This document shows positions 24,517 to 33,697 of a stretch of DNA of 64,000 nt, in pieces. The notes beneath the pieces were generated by a model, which worked only from the letters and a program-made list of their open reading frames with translations, was not told the DNA's origin and did not search any database. Within the stretch, counting starts at the first letter, position 1; each line of letters opens with the position of its first letter. Location of the stretch: NCBI GenBank assembly GCA_004558205.1, contig SFDM01000011.1:1-64000 (forward strand), read 5' to 3'. Source of the DNA: Pyramidobacter piscolens (lineage in GTDB: Bacteria > Synergistota > Synergistia > Synergistales > Dethiosulfovibrionaceae). The position numbers were made by a program, and so were the translations under genes.

Positions 24517-25047
24517 TTCCTTTCAGGTTAAAAATAAGCTGAATCAATGATAACACAATCACGAGCAAAAAGAAGGACCGAAGAAGGAGAAACTCGATTC
24601 CACTTTTAAGCGGAACATGCGAAAAAACAGTGACCTGCGCTTATGCTTCGGGCCGCGGGGAAAGAGACCAACCAGCCAGACCGAGCGCCCAGGCATGCAA
24701 AACGCTTCACAGCCCTGCTCCCTGCCAACAAGAAGACAGCGCCGCCACTCATTTTCAAGAAACTTCGCATTTTTTGCAATATTTATCGTTTCGGAATTAA
24801 AACCTAATTTCTATAGCTTTTCACACCGCCGCTTTAGGACTATACTCAGTCAGACGGCTAATTCAATAGACACGAAGACGGCTATTTCATCAGGCAAAAC
24901 AAAAAGAACGCACGTAAATAACCTCGCTAACGAGTGCGAATTTTACAGAATCATGATTTTTAGGCACACGATAAAAATTGACTATGCGTTCAGAGGCTTT
25001 TCTCAGAAACGAGATATAAAAGTTATTTTCAGAAAGGATCGGTTATC
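24517..25047. other. Intergenic region of about 530 bp, no gene supported
   Basis: This AT-richer gap separates divergent genes. Its longest + frame (24617-25051) has the Ser/Arg/Pro composition of chance and no ribosome-binding site. A short direct repeat GACGGCTA...TTCA occurs at about 24854 and 24886. No T-box, tRNA or riboswitch was recognised. Confidence 0.6.
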
Positions 25048-26244
25048 TTGAGTTCTAACATAAAGGACAGGGTATTAATCGCCATCGATAACAGCAAGGA
25101 CACGCTTGTGGAGCTTTCCCACCGGATTCACGCGCAACCGGAGCTGGCGTTCCACGAGCAGAAAACGGCAGCGCTTCTTTGTTCTTTTTTAGAGGAGAGA
25201 AATTTTAAAGTCACCCGCGGCTATGGCGGTTTGGAAACGGCTTTTTACGCCGAAGCCCGAGGTAAGGCGGAGCGCCCCAAGGTAGCTTTTCTGGCGGAGT
25301 ACGACGCGCTGAAAGGCATCGGCCATGGCTGCGGCCACAATATTATCGCCACCTGCGCGGTAGGCGCTTTTATCGGCGCAGCGGCAGCCGTAACGGAGCA
25401 GGACGGTTCGGTCTGTATTATCGGGACTCCGGCAGAAGAGGGCGGCGGCGGCAAGGTCATCATGCTCGAAAACGGCGCCTTTGACGGAGTGGATTTCGCG
25501 CTGATGATCCATCCTACGGCCGGTAAGTCCATGATCGGGCGCGGCGGCCGGGCGGCCGTCGTGGTTACAGTCAGCTTCCGCGGACGAAACGCCCATTCGT
25601 CGGATCCCAGCAAGGGAATCAACGCTTTGAACGCCCTGCTCAACCTCTTTGCCGCGATCGACATGATGCGCCCTTCAATGCCCCTGGGAGCGAACGTCAA
25701 CGGGATCGTCACTCATGGCGGCGAGGCGGCGAACATCATTCCGGGGTATAGCTGCGGAGAATTTTCCGTCCGGGCTCATACGCTCCACGATCTTAAAAAC
25801 ATCGTAAAAATCATCAGGCAGTGCGTGGAATCGTCGGAGAAACTGACGGGGACAAAGGCTGAAATGGAGATCGGCCGTTATTACGGAGAACGATATCCCA
25901 ACAGGCCCCTGGGCGAAGCTTTCAAGGCCAATATGGCGCTGTTGGGAGAGGAAATGTTCTATCCCACGCCGAATATGCAGTATGGCTCGTCAGACATCGG
26001 CAACGTATCCATCAAGCTGCCCGCAATCCATGAATACCTGTCCATAGCCCAGGCGGGGATCAACGCCCATTCGGCGGATTTCGCGGAAGCGGCGCTCTCC
26101 CCCCGGGCGGACCAGGTGTGCATCCTTGGCGCAAAAGGACTGGCGATGACGGCTATGGACGTTCTGACGAACGCAAAACTGAGACAGGAGGCTTTGGAAA
26201 GTCACGAAAAGCAAATCCCCGATATTTATAAACATGAATCATAA
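25048..26244 (+). CDS. M20 family amidohydrolase (AbgB/HipO-like)
   Basis: The 398-residue metallo-amidohydrolase has RIHAQPELAFHEQKTA at the start, the metal site HGCGHNIIATCAVGA, the catalytic GTPAEEGGGGK, IHPTAGKSMIGRGG and the dimerisation domain with GRNAHSSDPSKGINALNAL. Relatives hydrolyse N-acyl amino acids or aminobenzoyl-glutamate. The start is TTG 25048 behind GAAAGGA. It lies directly upstream of an M28-like gene and a peptide ABC transporter, so a role in peptide or acyl-amino-acid use is likely. Confidence 0.9.
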   Translation: MSSNIKDRVLIAIDNSKDTLVELSHRIHAQPELAFHEQKTAALLCSFLEERNFKVTRGYGGLETAFYAEARGKAERPKVAFLAEYDALKGIGHGCGHNIIATCAVGAFIGAAAAVTEQDGSVCIIGTPAEEGGGGKVIMLENGAFDGVDFALMIHPTAGKSMIGRGGRAAVVVTVSFRGRNAHSSDPSKGINALNALLNLFAAIDMMRPSMPLGANVNGIVTHGGEAANIIPGYSCGEFSVRAHTLHDLKNIVKIIRQCVESSEKLTGTKAEMEIGRYYGERYPNRPLGEAFKANMALLGEEMFYPTPNMQYGSSDIGNVSIKLPAIHEYLSIAQAGINAHSADFAEAALSPRADQVCILGAKGLAMTAMDVLTNAKLRQEALESHEKQIPDIYKHES

Positions 26245-26316
26245 CGGCATTTCCTTTTCTTTTATTGATAAGCGTAGAACGGCATCGATCAAAAAAATAA
26301 AAAGTAGGTGGCACAG

Positions 26317-28071
26317 ATGAGTATGATAGAAGACAGAGACAAGCGTGCTGAAACTTTTGCCCAAAAGGTTGCTCAAGAACTGGACGTGGAACGGATGCTT
26401 GAAGACCTTCAGGCCTTTAATAAACTGGAGAGATACACCGGTTCTCCCGACGGAGAAAAAACGGTCGACCTTATTACAGAACGAATGCGTTCTCTGGGCA
26501 TTCCTGTGGCTCGCGAGTATTACGATATCTACCGCAGCCTGCCCTTGGACGCCAGCGTGGAAATTATCACGGGCGCTTCCGTACCGAAGAAATATCGCGC
26601 TACGCCTTACGTCTACAGCGGCTGCGCCCATAATCTCCAAGCCCCTGTGATCTTCGATTCATACAGCGAAAGCGGAGACTGTCCTCAAGTTCTGATGGAA
26701 AAACGTTTTGCGGCCTTTAAGGACAAAATAGTTCTCACTCACGACAACACTTACAAGTTTGCCTGCATGGCAAAGCAGGCAGGGGCTCTGGGGATACTCA
26801 ATATCTGGGTCGCCGATATCGCCCATCACGGCACCCTGGGCGGTGTCTGGGGAACGCCCGAACCCGACGATCTGCAATATCGCTATCCCCATATCCCCTA
26901 CGTCGAACTTGTAAAAAGCGACGGCGAGGAACTGAAGTCCCTGCTGCGCCAAGGAAGCGGCGTGACCGTCTCCTTAAACGTCTCCATGGACAACAGTATC
27001 AAGAAAAGCAGCATGCCCATCGCTACGATCAAAGGGGCAAGCGACAAATTCGTGCTTGTCTCAGGGCATTACGATTCATGGTATGAAGGTATCACCGACA
27101 ACGCCGTCGCGAACGTTTCCATGATGGAGCTGGCGCGCGTCCTGCAGGAACACCGTTCGGAACTGAATAGGACCGTAGTCCTGGCCTGGTGGTCGGGGCA
27201 CTCTGACGGACGCTATTCAGGCTCGACTTGGTACTTTGACCACCACTGGCATGAGCTGAAAAACAACTGCGTCGCCCACGTCAATATGGATATCTGCGGC
27301 TGTAAGAGCTCTGATCTGGTAGGATTCAACACGTCCATGCTCGAGGGAGCGTCCTTCGCGGAAGATTTTCTGAAGGAATTCAACAAAGAAACGCCCATCC
27401 CGCCCGTGCCCATGGCGCGCTTTGCCGATCAAACTTTTTGGGGGACCCACGTACCTCTCGCCATTATGCCCAAGTTTTCGCGCAAAATCCTGCCCGGAGA
27501 ACGCACCTTCTACTGGTGGCACACTAAACAGGACACCATCGACAAAATCGATCCCGCCATCGTACTGCGCGACAGCAGGGTCATCGCAAAACTGGCCTGC
27601 ATCTTTGCCAACGCGAAAAAACTCCCCGTCGACCTTGCAGGATTTGTCGAAATGATGGACAAGAGACTTCATGACATAGAGGAACAACTCAGCCCCGATT
27701 TTGAGATGTCGGACCTGTTCCCCTATATGGACCGCCTGAAAAATGTGATCGAAAAGCTAAATCTGGCGCTGAAAGATCAGGAAGACACCGACGGGATTAT
27801 CACCGCCGTCGCGGGAGAACTGACGCGTATTACCTACACATCTTCCAGCCCCTACCATCAGGATTTGGCCGTGGAAAGCCCTCAGTTCCCCAAACTCAGC
27901 TGCGCCATGGGACAGACGCCTGAAAACACGCAGCCCGATTACTATCTTGCTCTGAAAACCCTTTTCATGCGCCAGAAGAACCGGCTGAGCGGCCAAATCT
28001 GTGAAGTCATCGAAAAATGCGAAAATCAGCTCTTCCGCTGGAAAGCGGCGGAGAGCGATCAGAAGGTTTAA
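26317..28071 (+). CDS. M28-like metallopeptidase-family protein with altered active site
   Basis: The 584-residue protein lacks a signal peptide. An N-terminal part with ERYTGSPDGEKTVDLITERM leads to a PA-like insert (about 90-220) and then an M28-type core. Metal ligands are seen in SGHYDSWYEGITDNAVANVS, in VNMDICG and in a late WWHTKQDTIDKID. In the position of the usual catalytic Glu-Glu the sequence reads WWSGHSDGRYSGSTWY, so the general base is replaced by Gly-His. Activity is therefore uncertain. ATG 26317 is preceded by AGGTGG. The permease gene follows after 5 bp. Confidence 0.8.
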   Translation: MSMIEDRDKRAETFAQKVAQELDVERMLEDLQAFNKLERYTGSPDGEKTVDLITERMRSLGIPVAREYYDIYRSLPLDASVEIITGASVPKKYRATPYVYSGCAHNLQAPVIFDSYSESGDCPQVLMEKRFAAFKDKIVLTHDNTYKFACMAKQAGALGILNIWVADIAHHGTLGGVWGTPEPDDLQYRYPHIPYVELVKSDGEELKSLLRQGSGVTVSLNVSMDNSIKKSSMPIATIKGASDKFVLVSGHYDSWYEGITDNAVANVSMMELARVLQEHRSELNRTVVLAWWSGHSDGRYSGSTWYFDHHWHELKNNCVAHVNMDICGCKSSDLVGFNTSMLEGASFAEDFLKEFNKETPIPPVPMARFADQTFWGTHVPLAIMPKFSRKILPGERTFYWWHTKQDTIDKIDPAIVLRDSRVIAKLACIFANAKKLPVDLAGFVEMMDKRLHDIEEQLSPDFEMSDLFPYMDRLKNVIEKLNLALKDQEDTDGIITAVAGELTRITYTSSSPYHQDLAVESPQFPKLSCAMGQTPENTQPDYYLALKTLFMRQKNRLSGQICEVIEKCENQLFRWKAAESDQKV

Positions 28072-28076
28072 GGGTC

Positions 28077-29045
28077 ATGTTCAGGTATGTTCTGAAGCGC
28101 TTTCTCCTGGTCATCCCCGTGCTGCTGGGAGCAACCTTTCTCGTGTTTTCGATCATGGAGCTGACCCCTGGAGATCCTGCGCGCCTCATGCTGGGCAATG
28201 AAGCAACCCTGGAGGACATTCACAATTTAAGAGAGGAAATGGGATTGAATGATCCCTTTCTCGTACGGTACGCCCGTTTCGTCATCAATATGCTCCGGGG
28301 CGACCTGGGAACTTCCTACCGAAACAATCTGGAAGTTTCAAAACAGGTGCTTCAGAGGTTGAAAAACACCATGATCCTCGCTGGGGCAGCGGTTCTCATA
28401 GCAGTGATCATCGGCATCCCCGTGGGCATTATATCGGCCATAAAGCAATATACGGCCTTTGACAATATCGTCATGATGGTGACGCTGTTCCTGGCGGCTT
28501 CCCCGGTCTTCTGGATGGGATTGATGCTCGTCATCATCTTCGCCCTGAAGCTGGGCATACTGCCGGCGGCGGGCATGAAAAGCGGTTTTCCTGCCATGCT
28601 CATCAGCCTCATCCTGCCAGCTTTTACCCTTTCCAGCAATACGCTGGCGATTATTGCCAGGACAACGCGCGCTTCCATGCTGGAAGTAGTACGGCAAGAC
28701 TATATCGATACGGCCCGCGCAAAGGGGGTTTCAGAGTACCGGATTACGGTCAGACACATGCTCACCAACGCGCTGATCCCGATCATCACCATCATCGGAA
28801 TCAGCTTCGGCGGACTGCTTGGAGGATCGGTCGTCACTGAATCCATTTTCGCCTGGCCAGGCGTGGGGCGTTTTATCGTGGAGTCAATCAACTTCAAGGA
28901 CACGCCTTCAATCTTGGCTTCCGTGGTGATGCTTTCAGTGTTCTCCACCTTCGTCAACCTGTTTGTGGATCTTCTCTACGCTTTTGTGGATCCGCGCATT
29001 AAATCTCAATATCAATCAGGAAAGGGGCGTCTCTCTTCCAAATGA
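28077..29045 (+). CDS. Peptide ABC transporter permease (DppB/OppB type)
   Basis: The 322-residue protein begins MFRYVLKRFLLVIPVLLGAT and shows MELTPGDPARLMLG, six membrane helices and the EAA loop DYIDTARAKGVSEYRITVRH. ATG 28077 is 5 bp after the peptidase-like gene. Its end overlaps the next permease in ATGA. Confidence 0.93.
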   Translation: MFRYVLKRFLLVIPVLLGATFLVFSIMELTPGDPARLMLGNEATLEDIHNLREEMGLNDPFLVRYARFVINMLRGDLGTSYRNNLEVSKQVLQRLKNTMILAGAAVLIAVIIGIPVGIISAIKQYTAFDNIVMMVTLFLAASPVFWMGLMLVIIFALKLGILPAAGMKSGFPAMLISLILPAFTLSSNTLAIIARTTRASMLEVVRQDYIDTARAKGVSEYRITVRHMLTNALIPIITIIGISFGGLLGGSVVTESIFAWPGVGRFIVESINFKDTPSILASVVMLSVFSTFVNLFVDLLYAFVDPRIKSQYQSGKGRLSSK

Positions 29046-29944
29046 ACAAACACACGGAAAAAAATACGGCAGCTCGAGACAGGACGCTCTTTCAGCAGGC
29101 ATGGAGGCAGTTTCGGCGAAATCGCAGAGCCATGATCGGGCTTTTCATCATCGCCTTTCTGTTTCTTGTAGTCATCGTCACCGTCTTGATAGATCTTTTT
29201 ACCAATGACGGCGTGTACACCCAATACGTCGTGAAACAGAACCTGGCGAACAAACTGGCCAAGCCCAGTCTGCAGCACATACTCGGCTGCGACGAATTCG
29301 GGCGGGATATGCTCTTCCGGATTTTATGGGGCACCAAATACTCCCTGTTGCTGGGCTTCAGTGCCGTTACGCTTTCCTTTCTCATTGGAGGGCCTCCCGG
29401 AATGTTCGCTGGCTTCTACGGCGGAAAAGTGGACAACATCATCATGAGAGTCATGGATATCTTCATGGCCTGTCCCTTTATCCTTCTGGCCATGGCAATC
29501 GTCTCGGCGCTAGGCGCCAGCACCTTAAACCTGTTGATCGCGCTGGGCGTGTCAGGGATGGCTTCTTTCTCGCGCGTCGCCCGCGCGGCGGTGATGTCCG
29601 TCAAAGACAAAGAGTTCGTGGAAGCAGCTCGGGCTGTGGGAGCCAGCGATTTTACCATTATCTTCAAGTACATCCTGCCGAACGCCATGGCTCCCATCTT
29701 GGTTCAGCTCACTCTGAGAATTGGCTCTTCCATCCTGTACGTAGCGGGGCTTTCGTACATCGGCCTGGGAATTCAGCCGCCAACGCCTGAATGGGGCGCC
29801 ATTTTGACGGCCGCGAAGATCTATATGAGGAACGCCTGGCACATTTCGGCATTTCCGGGGCTTTTTCTGGTTATCACAGTCGTCGCGTTTAACCTTTTCG
29901 GCGATGGGTTAAGAGACGCTCTGGACCCAAAACTGAAAAAGTAA
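29042..29944 (+). CDS. Peptide ABC transporter permease (DppC/OppC type)
   Basis: The 300-residue partner permease has an N-terminal OppC-type segment (WRQFRRNRRAMIGLFIIAFL), HILGCDEFGRDMLFRILWG and the EAA loop EFVEAARAVGASDFTIIFKY. It forms the heterodimeric channel with the previous product. Confidence 0.93.
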   Translation: MNKHTEKNTAARDRTLFQQAWRQFRRNRRAMIGLFIIAFLFLVVIVTVLIDLFTNDGVYTQYVVKQNLANKLAKPSLQHILGCDEFGRDMLFRILWGTKYSLLLGFSAVTLSFLIGGPPGMFAGFYGGKVDNIIMRVMDIFMACPFILLAMAIVSALGASTLNLLIALGVSGMASFSRVARAAVMSVKDKEFVEAARAVGASDFTIIFKYILPNAMAPILVQLTLRIGSSILYVAGLSYIGLGIQPPTPEWGAILTAAKIYMRNAWHISAFPGLFLVITVVAFNLFGDGLRDALDPKLKK

Positions 29945-29954
29945 GGGAGGTACA

Positions 29955-30965
29955 GTGACGGTGAATTCAATTCTTGAAATTCGAGATCTGACAGTTCGCT
30001 TCGAGACGGACGACGGCGTCGTAAAAGCCCTGAACGGCATTAACCTCAAATTAGAAGAAGGCATCACCCTGGGGCTGGTCGGCGAGACAGGGGCAGGAAA
30101 AACCACCCTGGCCAAAAGCATTATGCGCATTATCCCTCAGCCTCCGGGAAAGATCATTTCAGGGGAAATCCTTTATGAAGGCAGGGACCTTCTCAAGATG
30201 AGCCACGCGGAGATCTGTAAAATACGCGGGGCCCAGATCTCCATGATTTTCCAGGACCCCATGACGTCATTGAATCCGGTGATGACCGTAGGTGATCAAA
30301 TTGCGGAAGCCATTCAAACCCATCAGCTCGTTTCCGCCGTCGTAGCTACGCAGAAAACCTGCGCGATGATGGAACTGGTAGGCATCAACGCAGACCGTAT
30401 GGGAGACTATCCCCATCAGTTTTCCGGCGGCATGAAACAGCGTGTGATCATCGCTATCGCCTTGGCCTGCAATCCCAAAATTCTCATTGCCGACGAGCCG
30501 ACCACCGCACTGGACGTTACGATCCAGGCACAAGTTCTGGAAATGATGCAGGATTTGAAGAAAAAATTCCATACGGCCACCATTCTCATTACCCATGACT
30601 TAGGTGTAGTAGCCCAGACCTGTGAAAAAGCGGCCATTATCTATGCGGGCGAGATTGTGGAAAGCGGGAGTATTCATGAGATCTTCAAGGAAATGAGTCA
30701 TCCTTATACGATCGGCCTCATGAATTCAATTCCCAAAATCAATTCGGAAGAACGCCGCTTGAATCCCATCGACGGCCTCATGCCCGATCCCATGAACCTG
30801 CCCGCAGGATGCAATTTCTGTGACCGCTGTAAATTTGCCGCCTCCAAATGCTGGGAAAAGGAACCTCCCGTCGTCCACCTGGGCGGCGAACACTTCGTAA
30901 AATGTTTCATGATAGAGAGTCGCCAGAAGCGCGAAGATTGGAAGGTCGAAAATGGACGACAATAA
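29955..30965 (+). CDS. Peptide ABC transporter ATP-binding protein (DppD type)
   Basis: The 336-residue ATPase has Walker A GETGAGKTT, Q-loop FQDPMTSLNPVM, signature FSGGMKQRVIIAIAL, Walker B ILIADEPTTALDVT and an oligopeptide-transporter C-terminal extension with cysteines (GCNFCDRCKFAASKC) that may bind an Fe-S cluster. The start is GTG 29955 behind GGGAGG. The 3' end overlaps the next ATPase gene by 14 bp. Confidence 0.92.
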   Translation: MTVNSILEIRDLTVRFETDDGVVKALNGINLKLEEGITLGLVGETGAGKTTLAKSIMRIIPQPPGKIISGEILYEGRDLLKMSHAEICKIRGAQISMIFQDPMTSLNPVMTVGDQIAEAIQTHQLVSAVVATQKTCAMMELVGINADRMGDYPHQFSGGMKQRVIIAIALACNPKILIADEPTTALDVTIQAQVLEMMQDLKKKFHTATILITHDLGVVAQTCEKAAIIYAGEIVESGSIHEIFKEMSHPYTIGLMNSIPKINSEERRLNPIDGLMPDPMNLPAGCNFCDRCKFAASKCWEKEPPVVHLGGEHFVKCFMIESRQKREDWKVENGRQ

Positions 30966-31917
30966 AGTACTCCTTAAAGTTGAACATTTAAAGAAGTACT
31001 TCCAGACGAAGCGTGGTACGCTGCTCGCTGTAGACGACATTTCATTCGCGATCAGGGAGGGCGAGACTTTAGGGATCGTCGGCGAATCGGGCTGCGGAAA
31101 GTCGACACTGGGGCGCGCCATCCTCCGCCTTCACGAGCCCACGGCAGGATCAGTTATCTACAACGGTGAAAATATCCTGAACTTCGACAGGGAACGGATG
31201 AAAAAAGTCCGTTCGGACATGCAGATCATCTTTCAGGATCCCTATTCTTCGTTGAACCCTCGCATGACGGTAAGCCAGGCCATCGCCGCGCCGCTGCTTA
31301 TACAAGGAGTTTACGGGCCCCATGAAAAAAATACGCTGCAGAAAAAAATTGACGAGATGATGGACTTGGTGGGACTGGCCAAGCGCTTCGCCAACTCCTA
31401 TCCTCATGAGCTGGACGGCGGACGCCGCCAGCGCATCGGTATCGCCCGGGCGCTCTCGCTAAACCCAAAGTTCATCGTCTGCGACGAGCCCGTGTCCGCG
31501 CTGGACGTTTCGATTCAGGCGCAGGTCCTGAACCTGATGCAGGACCTTCAGGAAAACCTGGGTTTGACCTACATGTTCATCACTCACAACTTGAGCGTGG
31601 TCAAGCACCTCTCGAACTCGATCATGGTCATGTATTTAGGCCAGATGGTCGAACTTGCCGACTCGCGCACCCTTTTTAAGGAGCCGTCCCATCCCTATAC
31701 ACAGGCGCTCCTTTCGGCCATTCCCGTTCCAGACCCCGACGTGAAGATGCAGCGAGTAATTTTAAAGGGCGAGATTACGTCGCCTATCAACGTTCCAGAA
31801 GGATGCCGCTTTGCCAAACGCTGCGCTTACGCGCGTCCCGATTGTGAAACGCGCAAAGTCAACCTGACGGAGATCTCTCCGGGACATTTTGTCGCCTGCC
31901 GTCTTTTTGAGCGCTGA
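30952..31917 (+). CDS. Peptide ABC transporter ATP-binding protein (DppF type)
   Basis: The 321-residue ATPase has Walker A GESGCGKST, Q-loop FQDPYSSLNPRM and Walker B FIVCDEPVSALDVS, plus a Cys-containing C-terminal extension (GCRFAKRCAYARPDC). The ABC signature reads LDGGRRQRIGIARAL instead of LSGGQ; the replaced serine normally contacts ATP in the partner subunit, so one of the two ATP sites may be weakened, as in asymmetric ABC pairs. Confidence 0.9.
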   Translation: MDDNKVLLKVEHLKKYFQTKRGTLLAVDDISFAIREGETLGIVGESGCGKSTLGRAILRLHEPTAGSVIYNGENILNFDRERMKKVRSDMQIIFQDPYSSLNPRMTVSQAIAAPLLIQGVYGPHEKNTLQKKIDEMMDLVGLAKRFANSYPHELDGGRRQRIGIARALSLNPKFIVCDEPVSALDVSIQAQVLNLMQDLQENLGLTYMFITHNLSVVKHLSNSIMVMYLGQMVELADSRTLFKEPSHPYTQALLSAIPVPDPDVKMQRVILKGEITSPINVPEGCRFAKRCAYARPDCETRKVNLTEISPGHFVACRLFER

Positions 31918-32083
31918 GACGGGACCTGATGTTATTAGCCTAGCGTTTAAGCGGATAGTTCCGGCTTGCAGGCAGAAAGGAGGCGTGAAAAGGGAAAAAA
32001 GACGCTCGTTTCAAAGTAAAGACAATAGCAAGTTCTATGACGACTTTTTAGGATCACCCATAATCTGTTAAGGAGGAAAGAAA

Positions 32084-33610
32084 ATGAAGAGAGTTTTCAC
32101 TGTACTTGTAGCGGTAAGCGTACTTTTCGCTTCGGCAGCCTACGCCGCGGAGGAAACAAAGGACGGCAGAAAGATTAAAGACGAGATCGTTTTTGCGCAG
32201 AGTTCAGATTTGACGACCATGAATCCCGTCATAGGGACTCAAGAAAGGGCCTATTCCCTGACTAACCACATTTATGACACACTGTTGGCCTATGACAGCG
32301 AAATGAAGATGCATTTCTGCTTGGCTACGAGTTATGAATGGCTGAGTGATCTGAAACTTCAGGTGAACCTCCGCAAGGGCGTAAAATTTCACAACGGCGA
32401 TACGCTGACTGCCAAGGACGTGGTTTTCACATTCCAGCAGAGAGGCGCGCGCGGCAGCGCTTTCATAAATTACGTGGACATGAAGAATTTTGAAATCGTC
32501 GATGATTACACGCTGATCATCAACTTCAAGACGCCTCACCCCTCTTTTATCTACCAACTGACTGACCCCGCCTTCGGTATCATGCCCAAGGATTATTTCG
32601 AATCGAAAGGCGCGGCCTACTTCGCCGCCAACCCCGTAGGCTGCGGTCCCTACAAGATGAAAGAATACGTGACCGGCGACTACTACACTCTAGAACGTTT
32701 TGACGATTACTGGGGCGGCCCGGCCAAAACAAAATACCTGACCATGAAGATCATCCCCGAAGCGGGCCAGAGAACGATTATGCTCGAAACCGGTGAAATC
32801 GACGTGGCCTATGAGATCCCCTATATCGATATCGATAGAATTAAGGAAAACCCTGATCTGCAGTTTTTATCGACCCCTTCAATGAAGATCGTCATGTTCT
32901 ATCTGAACTGTAAGTCCGCGACGCCCATCAACAATAAACTGGTCCGCCAGGCCATTGAGTACGCCATCGATAAAGAAGCCGTTGTGAAGGCTCTATGCTA
33001 TGGATACGGCAAAGTGGCTTACGCGATCGTCCCCGACGTCGTCTTCGAGTACAAACCCGTCAAAGTACCCCACCTGTATAACCTCGCAAAAGCCAAAGCG
33101 CTGATGGCCGAAGCCGGATGCCCCGACGGATTTGAGATGGAGCTCTGGACCAATGCGGTGCAGACAAATACCGAACTCTGTCAGATCATTCAGGATCAGC
33201 TCGCGGCCATCAACATCAAGGCAAAAGTCCTCGTCCAGGATGCGAACACCATTGATGCGCGTCAGGACGCGGGAGACGAATTCGGCATGTCGCTGCATTT
33301 CTATTCCTGCAACAGCGGTCACGCAGAATACACCTTGTCGAACATTCTGCCCACAGGAATGTTGAGAAACGACTCTCGTTTCAGCAACGCCGAGTACGAT
33401 AAGGCCTATTACGACTGGCTCGTCACCACTGACAGCAAAAAGCGCGACGAGCTGCTGACAAAGATGTACGAAATCCAGAACGAGGAAACGCCCGTGATCC
33501 CCATCTATAATGAGGTTAAAATCCTCGGCGCCGTTAAAAACTTAGTCGGGCTTCAGTTGAGCCGCATCGGAGCCCACGAGTATCAAAACGCCGTGGTCTA
33601 CGTGGACTAG
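32084..33610 (+). CDS. Peptide/substrate-binding lipid-free periplasmic protein (SBP family 5)
   Basis: The 508-residue protein starts with a signal peptide (MKRVFTVLVAVSVLFASAAY, cleavage near AYA). The family-5 fold has MNPVIGTQERAYSLTNHIYD, LRKGVKFHNGDTLTAKDVVF, NPVGCGPYKMKEYVTGDYY and a C-terminal PVIPIYNEVK strand. No lipobox cysteine is present. It captures peptides or amines for the four transporter subunits just upstream. AAGGAGG precedes ATG 32084, and 166 bp without a gene separate it from dppF, allowing its own promoter. Confidence 0.92.
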   Translation: MKRVFTVLVAVSVLFASAAYAAEETKDGRKIKDEIVFAQSSDLTTMNPVIGTQERAYSLTNHIYDTLLAYDSEMKMHFCLATSYEWLSDLKLQVNLRKGVKFHNGDTLTAKDVVFTFQQRGARGSAFINYVDMKNFEIVDDYTLIINFKTPHPSFIYQLTDPAFGIMPKDYFESKGAAYFAANPVGCGPYKMKEYVTGDYYTLERFDDYWGGPAKTKYLTMKIIPEAGQRTIMLETGEIDVAYEIPYIDIDRIKENPDLQFLSTPSMKIVMFYLNCKSATPINNKLVRQAIEYAIDKEAVVKALCYGYGKVAYAIVPDVVFEYKPVKVPHLYNLAKAKALMAEAGCPDGFEMELWTNAVQTNTELCQIIQDQLAAINIKAKVLVQDANTIDARQDAGDEFGMSLHFYSCNSGHAEYTLSNILPTGMLRNDSRFSNAEYDKAYYDWLVTTDSKKRDELLTKMYEIQNEETPVIPIYNEVKILGAVKNLVGLQLSRIGAHEYQNAVVYVD

Positions 33611-33648
33611 GGACCCCCAAGAACTCTAAAAAAGAGAAACAGCAAAAC

Positions 33649-33695
33649 AAGCGGGAGAGGAAACAATCCGACCAGGATTGTTTCCTCTCCCGCTT
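33649..33695. terminator. 21-bp bidirectional terminator
   Basis: AAGCGGGAGAGGAAACAATCC (33649-33669) pairs perfectly with 33675-33695 around GACCA. It sits between the convergent binding-protein gene and the regulator gene. Confidence 0.85.
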
Positions 33696-33697
33696 TA

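Noticed and set aside
22627..24531. 634-residue + frame over acyltransferase and tyrS
   Set aside because: Antisense to well-identified genes; no start signal and no domain.
24517..24620. T-box leader for tyrS
   Set aside because: No specifier-loop or antiterminator sequence could be recognised in the short leader.
24617..25051. 144-residue + frame upstream of the amidohydrolase
   Set aside because: Composition is Ser/Arg/Pro-rich without any recognisable fold or ribosome-binding site, and it overlaps the start of the real gene.
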